A stretch of DNA of 64,000 bases from assembly GCF_001908235.1 (NCBI RefSeq), contig NZ_LGHK01000013.1:1-64000 (forward strand), in the 5' to 3' direction. This DNA is from Bradyrhizobium sp. NAS96.2 (GTDB lineage Bacteria; Pseudomonadota; Alphaproteobacteria; Rhizobiales; Xanthobacteraceae). Positions within the stretch are counted from its first letter, which is position 1, and the number at the start of each line of letters is the position of its first letter. The notes under the pieces are model-generated. The model had not been told where the DNA came from. It did no database searches and saw only the letters and a list, made by a program, of their open reading frames with translations. Below are positions 34,104 to 42,184 of the stretch, in pieces. Made by a program: the position numbers and the translations under genes.

Positions 34104-34892
34104 ATGTCCGGTCATTTGCGATTTTGCTTCGCCGCTTTTCTTCTCGCGGGTCTCTCGACGTCGCCGGCATCTTCGAATCCCTTCGACGACCTGTTCAATG
34201 CGTCTCCCGGGCAGGCCACTGCGCCCGCTCCCGCCGCAGAGGACTGCTTGCCGCAACCCGGCAGGTCTACGGCGGAGGGCCAGCACTGGGTCTATCGTTT
34301 CGACGGCCACCGGAAATGCTGGTTCCAGGCTGCTGAGGGGATCGCGACGGCGAAGAGGCCGGTTCATCGTCACGCCGCGAAGGATCGTGTAGCCACTCGC
34401 GAGGCGACCGCGCTGCGCAAGCGGAAGGCGGTCGTGGATGCACGTGCGGAGGTGCTGCGCTCCGCGCCGGCGGAAACGCCCCACCCGACGCCGCCCGCGC
34501 CCGAGCTCAAAGTGGCTGATGCCGCTCCCGTCTCCGCTATGGCGGCCGCGGCGCTCGTGCCGCCGGCACCCATCGTCGCCAAGCCCGCGAGCGATCAGCT
34601 CACGCCCGACCATCCTACGCCGCGCCAGGTCGACGTGGAGACGCTTCTGGCGGCCGCGCCGGCCGCCAGCGACGCGGTTACCGCCTCCGTGCCTCCCGCG
34701 ACCCCGGTCGCCGTTCCCTTCGCCGAGGCGGGCGACGGCGGGAGAGGGTGGACGGCAACCTGGCTCGGCGTGCTTCTGATTGTGCTGGGGCTCGTCTCCC
34801 TCTTAAGCTCGAGCCGGACCGTTCGGGGGGCAGTGCTGGTTGGGCGATTTCTCGATGCGAGGACGGATTTGGCGGCCATGGCGGACGACTGA
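34104..34892 (+). CDS. exported/anchored Ala-Pro-rich hypothetical protein
   Basis: 262 residues. A Sec-type signal (residues 5-24, FCFAAFLLAGLSTSPASS) is followed by a short conserved-looking part with CLPQPG and HWVYRFDGHRKCWF (two Cys likely bridged). A long Ala/Pro-rich linker and one membrane helix near the C-terminus (LGVLLIVLGLVSLL) complete it. The HWVYRxDGxRxCW block is common in small rhizobial exported proteins of unknown function (general impression). It stands alone in the neighbourhood. Confidence 0.65.
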   Translation: MSGHLRFCFAAFLLAGLSTSPASSNPFDDLFNASPGQATAPAPAAEDCLPQPGRSTAEGQHWVYRFDGHRKCWFQAAEGIATAKRPVHRHAAKDRVATREATALRKRKAVVDARAEVLRSAPAETPHPTPPAPELKVADAAPVSAMAAAALVPPAPIVAKPASDQLTPDHPTPRQVDVETLLAAAPAASDAVTASVPPATPVAVPFAEAGDGGRGWTATWLGVLLIVLGLVSLLSSSRTVRGAVLVGRFLDARTDLAAMADD

Positions 34893-35134
34893 TTCCGCAA
34901 CCGCCGCCATGACGCCCGTTCTGACGGCGATTTCATCCTCAACAAGGCGTGGGCCCGACAGGCGAAGGTCCTGCGGGAAGTAGCCTCGTGGTGGCAGGAT
35001 CGCTATCGTGATCTGGCATGTCCTGACCTCAATGAGCGCCTCCTTTCGCCAACGGAGCGCGATCATTCGGTCACGCGCCGGGATCGTATCGCCGGCGAAT
35101 GCGCCCGGCAGGCGCTTCACCGCGAGATCAGACG

Positions 35135-36418
35135 ATGAAAGAGGCTATCGATCCGTCGCCTTCGCGTCGCCAAGTGTTGCGACTGGCGGCCATGGTTATG
35201 GCGTGTGCCGTGGCTACGAAGGCCCCGAACGCCGCGGAGGCTCTCAAGGGAGAGGGCAGCAACTCCTACGTTCCTGCTGATGGCGTCTCGACCTTCGAGA
35301 AAGTCTGGCAGACCGTACGTGATCGCTTTTACGATCCGCGCCACAACGAACTGGATTGGCCGGAGGTTCGGGAGAGATATCTTCCCGACGTTCAGCGGGC
35401 AACTTCCCTAGATTCTCTGGCGCGCGTCATCAATTCTATGCTGTCTGCGCTGCACGCTTCGCACACGCGTTTCTATACGCCGGATGAGCCGGAATACTAT
35501 CAGCTTGCAGACATCTTTGCCGGCGCACTGCGACGGCGGGGACTGCGGCGTGCGTTTCCAGACGGCCGCATTTCGTACCCTGGCATCGGTATCATTTCAG
35601 GTTTCGAGGCGACCGGTCGCAACACGATCACCGGCGTCATCGACGGAACGCCGGCTCAGCAGGCCGGCCTCCGTGCCGGTGACGAAATCATCGCGGCTGA
35701 TGGGACCGGATTTGAGCCGATCGGGTCCTTCCGTGGGAAGGTTGGCAAATCGGTCGTCTTGGAGGTCCATCGAGGCGTCTCTGTGCTGCAAGTCCCCGTC
35801 ATGCCGATCGACCTCGAGCCCACGAAAATGTTCCTTCGTGGGTTGGAGTCGAGTGCGCGCATCATCGAATCAAACGGACGACGCATCGGCTATGTGCATG
35901 TTTGGTGCTATGCGGGCTCCATCTATCAACGTGCTCTTGAACACCTGCTGTCGCAAGGGGCGCTAAAAGACGCGGACGCCCTGATCTGGGATTTGCGGGA
36001 TGGCTGGGGTGGCGCGCAACCCCAATATCTCGATCTGTTCAACGCCAGGGCGCCAACGATGCAGGTCACCGCCCGAAGCGGTACTAGCGAATTCGTGAAT
36101 ATGAAGTGGCGCAAGCCCGTCGCGATGCTCATCAACGGCGGTACGCGCAGCGGCAAGGAGGTCCTTGCCTATGGCTTCAAAAAGTACCGGCTGGGCGAAC
36201 TCATCGGCACCCGGACAGAGGGCGCGGTCCTTGCCGCCACCGCATTCCTCATCGGACGCGGCTTGCTGCTGCTCGCTGTCGAAGATGTCCGGGTCGATGG
36301 CGAGCGCCTGGAGGGCGTCGGTGTGACGCCGACGATCGAGGTCCAGGCAGGCGCAGCCTCCGTCGGGTCGGACGACCCCCAAGTCAGCCGTGCTGTCGCG
36401 GTTCTGTCCAGGACCTGA
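35135..36418 (+). CDS. S41 family C-terminal-processing-type peptidase, TAT signal
   Basis: The 427-residue protein begins with a twin-arginine motif (SRRQVLRLAAM, residues 10-20), so it is exported folded. A PDZ domain spans about 145-225 (GTPAQQAGLRAGDEIIAADG), then the S41 protease domain. Ser339 in NGGTRSGKE aligns with the CtpA nucleophile. The Lys normally in GxKTFG is Arg360 (GTRTEG), so the Ser-Lys dyad is altered. It may use another residue or be inactive. Substrate unknown. The ATG at 35135 lies inside a region without neighbours on the same strand. Confidence 0.8.
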   Translation: MKEAIDPSPSRRQVLRLAAMVMACAVATKAPNAAEALKGEGSNSYVPADGVSTFEKVWQTVRDRFYDPRHNELDWPEVRERYLPDVQRATSLDSLARVINSMLSALHASHTRFYTPDEPEYYQLADIFAGALRRRGLRRAFPDGRISYPGIGIISGFEATGRNTITGVIDGTPAQQAGLRAGDEIIAADGTGFEPIGSFRGKVGKSVVLEVHRGVSVLQVPVMPIDLEPTKMFLRGLESSARIIESNGRRIGYVHVWCYAGSIYQRALEHLLSQGALKDADALIWDLRDGWGGAQPQYLDLFNARAPTMQVTARSGTSEFVNMKWRKPVAMLINGGTRSGKEVLAYGFKKYRLGELIGTRTEGAVLAATAFLIGRGLLLLAVEDVRVDGERLEGVGVTPTIEVQAGAASVGSDDPQVSRAVAVLSRT

Positions 36419-36534
36419 CCCGGGCGTCATTCTCGTTCGCAAAGCAGAGGCAATGCCAAAATGGTGATTGGAAGCGCGGCTCGGTTCGCAGGCGCAATCT
36501 TTTTGGCAGGTCAGATCGCCCTTCGCGCGTGACG

Positions 36535-38316
36535 TCAGGACGATCCAGTTTCGTGATGCAGCTCGCCACCCCGCATCAAGCGCCGGGCGATGTCAGCTGT
36601 TTGCAGTGACGCGCGTTCGGTCGGTGAATGCGCCGCCAGATAGCGGACAACCGCGATGAGGATGTGCCGGCCCTCGTCCGTGTCGCCCCACGCGCCGAAT
36701 TGCCGGACTCCCGCCTCAAGAATCTGATAGGCATGGAAGCCTGCATCTTCGCGCAGCACCGCATGCGCGAGCGTGACGATCAGCGCCTGCGGCGAATGGC
36801 CGAGCGTGAGGTGCCGTGCCACCAGGTTTGCGGCGAGATCGACCTGTCGCTGCCGGTCGAAGGCGTCGAGCAAGGCGGCGCCGATCGTCTCTGGATCCGC
36901 GGGCAGATCATCGAGCCGCTCGCCGGCGTCGCCCGGGATGCGTGCCGGCGGCACATTGAGATAGCGAGCAAGGTAGAGCGCCGTCGCTCCGTGCAATACG
37001 CCGCGGACGGCCGCGACGCGGGTGTCGATATTGGCAGTCCCGATGCGCGTCAACATTTGGTGGACTGCGTTGGCATAAGTGAAGACGTGATGCGCCGTCT
37101 CCCAATCGGCGTGCTCGTTGGCATTGCCGAAGCGCGCCACCCTGAGCGCTGCCGCGTACGCGAGGGATTGGCCAAGGTCAGTAGGCGCGGCACCGGCGCG
37201 GATCGCCTCCTTGAGTGCGTCAACGATCCCGGCCGGATCGTCACCGAGCAGCTCTTGAGCAAGTGCGGCGTGGCCCGACCAGTCACGTGAGCCGCGTCCG
37301 GCAACGAACAGGTTCGCGAGATCGCTGGTTGATTCCTCACACAACGCAAAAAGGTCAACGGGCTGGCGCCAGGCAGTCGATTCCTCGGCACCACGGGCAG
37401 CTACCATCTGACCGACGACAGTCGGCAGCAGAGCCGTCGCGTGTTGCCAGCCGACCAGGTCAAGGCACTCGAACGCCTTGTTGATAAAGTCGAGCGAATG
37501 GCCGGTGTCGGCGAAAGCCCGCTCGGTCTCGGCGGCGAACAGGGCATCGGCGAGATCAGCCGGGGAGAAGCCGGCCGCAATCGCCGTGAGCAGGGTGCGC
37601 TCGGCCGCCTCGCGATGGCGCACGTTTGTCCAACGCCGCAGCCAGCGTTTGAGCGCGGCCGGATCCGGCCGGCTTCCAAGCGGCGCGCGTTCCCGCCGCG
37701 GCGCCTCGCCGTCGCAGTCCGCTGCCACGCGGCGCGCGCCGTGGAAGAGAGCGAGATAAGCCTCCTCCTCCGGCAGCACGGGCAGGAGATTGGCTAGTGC
37801 CGTAAGAATCGTAAGACCCACGCCCCAGCCGTCGCGATTTTGCGCCCCGAACAGCGCCACCTCCCGTACGATTTCCGCCTGCGGTACGCCGGCCGCGAGC
37901 TGACCATGCATGGCCTTGGCAACGACGAGGCCGAGGTCGTGGGCGAGGCCGTTCGTGAGCCGCTGATGCCAGTACGCAGCGAGATCGGCATGCGTGAACG
38001 TGGTCTTTACCCAGACGTCACCATTGCGCACCTCGACCGGGCAGATCGGCACGTCGTCCGCCCACAGGTCGAAGGTACAGCCGCTTTCGAGATCGAAGCG
38101 AGCGTGGTGCCAGTGACAGGTCAAGATGCCGTCCTCGACGCTGCCGCGCTCGAGCGGGAAGCCCATGTGGGGGCATCGATTGTCGAGCGCGAAGACGCGC
38201 CCGCGGTCGTAGATGACGAGGATCGGACGATGGCCGCCATGCACAACGAGCCGCCCCTTGAGCTTCAGCTCCTCAAGGCTGCCCGCCAACGCAAATTCCT
38301 TGCTGGGCGCGTCCAT
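36535..38316 (-). CDS. Rieske domain protein with large C-terminal helical domain
   Basis: 593 residues. The N-terminal 100 form a Rieske [2Fe-2S] domain (CPHMGFPLERG and CHWHHARFD). The remaining 480 residues are Ala/Leu-rich helices of unknown fold, with repeated His, Asp and Glu residues such as HHVFTYANAVHQML. A GGGAGGT ribosome site 6 bases upstream fixes the ATG at 38316. It is the last gene of the operon cupin / formamidase-like / Rieske. Fusions of this type occur as hypothetical Rieske proteins in actinobacteria and proteobacteria (general knowledge), but the function is not established. Confidence 0.75.
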   Translation of the reverse strand: MDAPSKEFALAGSLEELKLKGRLVVHGGHRPILVIYDRGRVFALDNRCPHMGFPLERGSVEDGILTCHWHHARFDLESGCTFDLWADDVPICPVEVRNGDVWVKTTFTHADLAAYWHQRLTNGLAHDLGLVVAKAMHGQLAAGVPQAEIVREVALFGAQNRDGWGVGLTILTALANLLPVLPEEEAYLALFHGARRVAADCDGEAPRRERAPLGSRPDPAALKRWLRRWTNVRHREAAERTLLTAIAAGFSPADLADALFAAETERAFADTGHSLDFINKAFECLDLVGWQHATALLPTVVGQMVAARGAEESTAWRQPVDLFALCEESTSDLANLFVAGRGSRDWSGHAALAQELLGDDPAGIVDALKEAIRAGAAPTDLGQSLAYAAALRVARFGNANEHADWETAHHVFTYANAVHQMLTRIGTANIDTRVAAVRGVLHGATALYLARYLNVPPARIPGDAGERLDDLPADPETIGAALLDAFDRQRQVDLAANLVARHLTLGHSPQALIVTLAHAVLREDAGFHAYQILEAGVRQFGAWGDTDEGRHILIAVVRYLAAHSPTERASLQTADIARRLMRGGELHHETGSS

Positions 38317-38408
38317 GAGCGTACCTCCCATAGCCGCATTGGGGTCGCTGCAAGTACTCCGTCACATAGGCATCCTCTCGCGCAAAGGCGAGAGGGCAGG
38401 CGTGCCAC

Positions 38409-39731
38409 TCATACCACTGTCATCTCGCGCCTGAGATCGGGAGCGAAGATGGCCTTCGGGATCAGGGCGTGAACGCCGCGCACGATGTCCACCACCTGCG
38501 TCACGCGGAAGCTTGCGGCGATGCTGCACAGGGCGTAGGCGTCGAGCTCGCTGATCTTCGCCCGCGTCGCCAGAAACTTGATCGCATTGCGCGCAGCAAG
38601 CGTCATCGCCGCGTTCAGGTCCTTGTCGAGTCCCATGACGATCCAATGTGTGTCCGTTTCGGCTACCGGCCACGCCAGGTCCTTCTGCTTGTGCAGAATG
38701 ACCTGGATGCGCAGCTCTTTCATCCGCGTCTCCAGCGCGGTGAGCGAAATCTCGCCGTCCCCCTGCACCGCGTGGCTATCGCCCGTATAGATGAGAGCGC
38801 CCGGCTTCCACACCGGGATGTAGAGCGTCGAGCCTTCGGACAGCTCGCTGAGATCGAGATTGCCGGCGTGCGGGCCCGGAGGCACCGAGCTGGTCACGCC
38901 GGGGCTCAACGGCGGAAAATAGCCGTCGGGCGGCGCAACGCCCAAGGTGCCCTGGAACGGCTTCAATGGAATGCTGATGTTGGGCATGAACTTGCCCGTC
39001 ATGGCGCCAAGGTCGAGATCCACGTACTTGATCTGTCCCTGCGCAAAGTCCTGCGGCAGCAGGCCGGTACCGAGCGATCCCGGGTTGTTGAACACCGCTC
39101 CCCATTCGTAGGGACGGATCGACTGGTAGCGGATTTCCAGCACGTCGCCCGGCTCGGCACCGTTCACAGCGATCGGTCCGATGATCGAATGTGGCCCCCT
39201 GCCGGGATTGCTGACGCGCAGCTGCGCCAGGGTATCAACCGGCACTCCTGGCTGCATTTCATTCAGGAAGTGCGACCAAGTATCGGGGAAGCTGATGGTA
39301 TCGCCCGACTCGATGGTAAGAATGGGCGGCAGGGTGGCGTCGAATACTCCGAGCCGAACCGTTTCCCTGGTCGAGGGAACCACGTGCACGCGACCGTCAG
39401 GCTGGGAACGAGGCATAGGCCCGGCACGAGACTCCTGCGCCTGCGCAAGGCTGGTGAACCACGGCTCGACAGCAGCGAGCACGCCCATAAAGCTGCTCGC
39501 TTGCAGGAACTTCCGACGCCAACGGCCGCGGGCTGACAAGTAGCCACCAAAAGTCGCCTGATCGACGTGGTCCATGTGGAGGAGGCGATCGGAGGCGCGA
39601 CTGTCAAAGGCGGCGTCCTTTATATCCTCGCGGATGATACCCGTTCCCTTCTCGTCGCCGCAGCCGAAGAGGTTGGCGCAGGCGTGATGATGATCGTGAG
39701 TGTGTTGGTGTTCGTGCTCGAGCGCTGACAT
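38409..39731 (-). CDS. acetamidase/formamidase family protein with His-rich N-terminus and TAT signal
   Basis: 440 residues. The FmdA/AmdA fold is recognised by IESGDTISFPDTW, the central VNGAEPGDVLEIR and the conserved GDSHAVQGDGEIS, where the enzyme class cleaves small amides to ammonia. The first 20 residues are a run of His and Glu (His at 6, 8, 10, 12, 14, 15, 16), followed at 72-76 by RRKFL and a hydrophobic stretch ending AQAQE, a TAT signal unusually far from the start. A GAGGG site supports the start at 39731, but ATG 39575 (residue 53) would give a normal-length TAT leader. Confidence 0.78.
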   Translation of the reverse strand: MSALEHEHQHTHDHHHACANLFGCGDEKGTGIIREDIKDAAFDSRASDRLLHMDHVDQATFGGYLSARGRWRRKFLQASSFMGVLAAVEPWFTSLAQAQESRAGPMPRSQPDGRVHVVPSTRETVRLGVFDATLPPILTIESGDTISFPDTWSHFLNEMQPGVPVDTLAQLRVSNPGRGPHSIIGPIAVNGAEPGDVLEIRYQSIRPYEWGAVFNNPGSLGTGLLPQDFAQGQIKYVDLDLGAMTGKFMPNISIPLKPFQGTLGVAPPDGYFPPLSPGVTSSVPPGPHAGNLDLSELSEGSTLYIPVWKPGALIYTGDSHAVQGDGEISLTALETRMKELRIQVILHKQKDLAWPVAETDTHWIVMGLDKDLNAAMTLAARNAIKFLATRAKISELDAYALCSIAASFRVTQVVDIVRGVHALIPKAIFAPDLRREMTVV

Positions 39732-39886
39732 GATGACCCTCGCAAAAGAGCCCCCTCGCTACATCGATCGATTCGTGCTCGCCGCGACGAAGTTATCGTT
39801 TTCGTCTCCTTGACCGCTTCTCTCGGACGATTCTTGGAAATTGTGCAATCGAGCGTCCTCCGGATGCGGCGGCAGCATGCCGTTAG

Positions 39887-40639
39887 CTACTTCTTGCTGA
39901 CTGGCGTGTCCGGAAGCACGGCAGCCATACCTTCCGGATTGATGTTGAAGGCCAAGAATATCAACGGCTCGTTGCCCGGGTTTCCCCATTGGTGGACGAG
40001 GGTGTGCGGTTCATAGATCAAGGAGCCTGGTCCCCTGGTTTCAGTCTTACCGTCGACCGTATTCGCTCCGGTGCCCGAAAGGATGAAATAAAGAGCTGCG
40101 CCCGACCGATGGTGTGGCGGGTTGGAAGGCATCTGTGCCGGAAATGTGACGCGGGTGAGATTGAGATCATAGCTGCCCGGCTTCAGGTCGGGAATGGACT
40201 GCACCGTGCGATACAGCTCTTTTACTGCGGCAGGTGGCGTCTCGGCCGGTCGACCCAAGCCCGCCGCGGACACGAGAAAGAAGTGGAGGAAAGTCGACGG
40301 CGCCCGGGTGCCCGCTGTGAGTGCCGCTGTCTTTCCGTTGGCGATAAATCGCCCCTCTCCGGTGTTGAGCATTTTGGTCTCGCCATCAAGCGACACCTCG
40401 GTCGATCCCGACATCTGGTAAAGGATGCTGTCGGCCTCCGACACGCTGCTCTTCTCGCCTGGCTGCAGGATGACACTTACCGCTTTGAAATGGAGCGGCG
40501 CGTCGACCACAATCGGCAATGTGGTTGCGGCGACAACGGTCCGGGTAATGGCCGATGGGGCGTGCGTCGTTTGTGCAGCTCCGGGAGCGGGCAGTGCCAT
40601 TGCGCCGAGCAGCAGGAGTGCTCTCGTCATGGACAGCAT
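39887..40639 (-). CDS. exported bicupin protein
   Basis: The 250-residue product has a Sec signal (residues 4-22, ending APGAAQ) and two cupin beta-barrels. The second shows PPHHRSGAALYFILSG and HTLVHQWGN with His ligands for a metal. The first is degenerate, without the His pair. I chose the ATG at 40639, with ATG at 40630 also possible. It is the first gene of the minus-strand operon leading into the formamidase-like and Rieske genes. It could bind a small ligand or act as a periplasmic dioxygenase; neither is shown. Confidence 0.78.
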   Translation of the reverse strand: MLSMTRALLLLGAMALPAPGAAQTTHAPSAITRTVVAATTLPIVVDAPLHFKAVSVILQPGEKSSVSEADSILYQMSGSTEVSLDGETKMLNTGEGRFIANGKTAALTAGTRAPSTFLHFFLVSAAGLGRPAETPPAAVKELYRTVQSIPDLKPGSYDLNLTRVTFPAQMPSNPPHHRSGAALYFILSGTGANTVDGKTETRGPGSLIYEPHTLVHQWGNPGNEPLIFLAFNINPEGMAAVLPDTPVSKK

Positions 40640-41033
40640 GACGGCCTCCCAGTTCAAGGGATCATCGAACCACCATACGCTCTTCCGGCGCCTCTTGGAA
40701 TGGCCGCGGCCTTGAGCTGCTGTTGGCCGGATCAATGCGCATATTCGGGATCGCTAATCGTCGCCCTTCGGCCGAAGTCGCGGGTTCGGCTATCAGCTTA
40801 GCCCTCGATACCAGACGAATCGTAGGCGATGAACTTGGCTGCTCCATTCGCGTCGATTTAGCCGCGCCCCGACCATTTCCGGTCAGCCCCTGAGAGCCGA
40901 CGCAGGGACATGTGTCGGGTTCGTCACGTTAGGGCCCCATTGAATCGGATTTGAGGCTCGCGCTCGCCAAGCCGCACTTTCGTTGGTTACGATCCACATA
41001 TTCCAGCACGCCGCTGCAGTTCTGAGCGTTCCC
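40640..41033. other. intergenic region without recognised gene
   Basis: About 390 bp between the cupin start and a saccharopine-dehydrogenase-like relic. No convincing frame, hairpin or repeat is seen. It presumably contains the promoter of the cupin operon. Confidence 0.4.
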
Positions 41034-41350
41034 TCAACGTGCGCTGAAGGTGAGGCCGGCGCGCTCCTTCAGACGCTTGCGCAACGCCGGACCCATCAGC
41101 GCGCCCGGTGTCCAGATGCCGCCTTCGCCCTCCACGTCGCGCACGAGGCAGAGAGCGCTCTCGGCGATCATCTTGCTGGTCGAGCCGTAGCCCGGATCGC
41201 GGTCGCCCGTGACGACCGCCTCGACGTGTCTGCCGTCCGGCAGCTCGCCCAGAAAGAGGATGTCGTAGAAGCCCTTCTCGCGCTCTTCCCGAGTAGGGCC
41301 GGCGCCGGGTTTGAGACCGCCGGTCCGGAACAAGGAAACCATCGTGGCGA
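41034..41350 (-). pseudogene. saccharopine dehydrogenase / trans-acting enoyl reductase C-terminal relic
   Basis: The minus frame ending at 41034 encodes about 105 recognisable residues: REEREKGFYDILFLGELPDG, then GDRDPGYGSTSKMIAESALC and GGIWTPGALMGPALRKRL. These are the C-terminal quarter of the saccharopine-dehydrogenase-like (enoyl reductase) family, normally about 390-410 residues. The N-terminal NAD-binding domain is missing, and the residues upstream of 41350 do not match. It is a truncated remnant. Confidence 0.72.
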
Positions 41351-41498
41351 ACGTCTCCGTCGTCACGCTTGCGATTTCCCCAAAAGAAGGGGGACCGTTC
41401 AAGAGGACGGGCACAAATTTTGGTACTCCGGGGGGCAGGGCAGGGGCCGGGAGCACAGCGGCCGCGCGATGAATGCTGTGCCCTGAGAATATCACCAA

Positions 41499-42184
41499 GA
41501 GCTCTCCGGGTTTACTGCGGTTGCGTCGTCAGTGATTGCAATCGCATCACCGGTAGAGGCATCACGGTCGGGCCTCGACTTTGGCCTAGAAGTCGCCCTG
41601 CAAATCCGCGCCGAAGAGATCGCCCGGTTGGACTCAGCTCCTCCCCAAATACAATCCAAAGTCGTCGCTCGACGCTGGATCGTTGGGCATGCAGGCCGAA
41701 ATTAGTATCAAGGCTCTTGGGCACGCGGTGCAGCCATCGATGCCCGTTTTCGGTCGGGGGCCGACAACGCGCCGCCCAGTTAGACCGCCGGGCAGATCGA
41801 CAACCTGGCCTATATGGGCTGGCTTGGGCACGGTCCGTCGTTGCCGAGATCACGCGAAGCAACGAATCGCGTCCCACCCGACAGCACAACTTCTAACGAG
41901 CTACCGTCCTCGGTTGTAAGATTGGCGTAAGGGTAGTGTACAGCATCAGCTCGGCTACGCGCATAGAACTATGCGGTAGAGGCAATTGGTGTATGCTGAT
42001 GATGATGATCGTGGCCCTGCTTCACGGCTCGCCTCGATTGCCAGGTCCTGTTTCCTGGGCCGCATTAAGAAATGCCGACCGAGTTCGCTACGGATGCCCG
42101 GCGAGCGGATTTATCGAGAGGCAGCGTCTCTATCGACCGCGCGCGGCGTACTTTCAAGCTTCAGTGTTCGAAAGGTTGATCTGA
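41499..42184. other. intergenic region without recognised gene
   Basis: About 690 bp. Frames on both strands stay open for 70-125 codons (for example minus 41512-41889), but none shows family motifs. In intact operons an HlyD-type adaptor gene usually precedes the pump that starts at 42185; no trace of one is seen. Confidence 0.4.

Noticed and set aside
41512..42180. HlyD-type adaptor gene upstream of the RND pump
   Set aside because: The adaptor was expected from operon logic, but none of the open frames in this stretch shows adaptor motifs.
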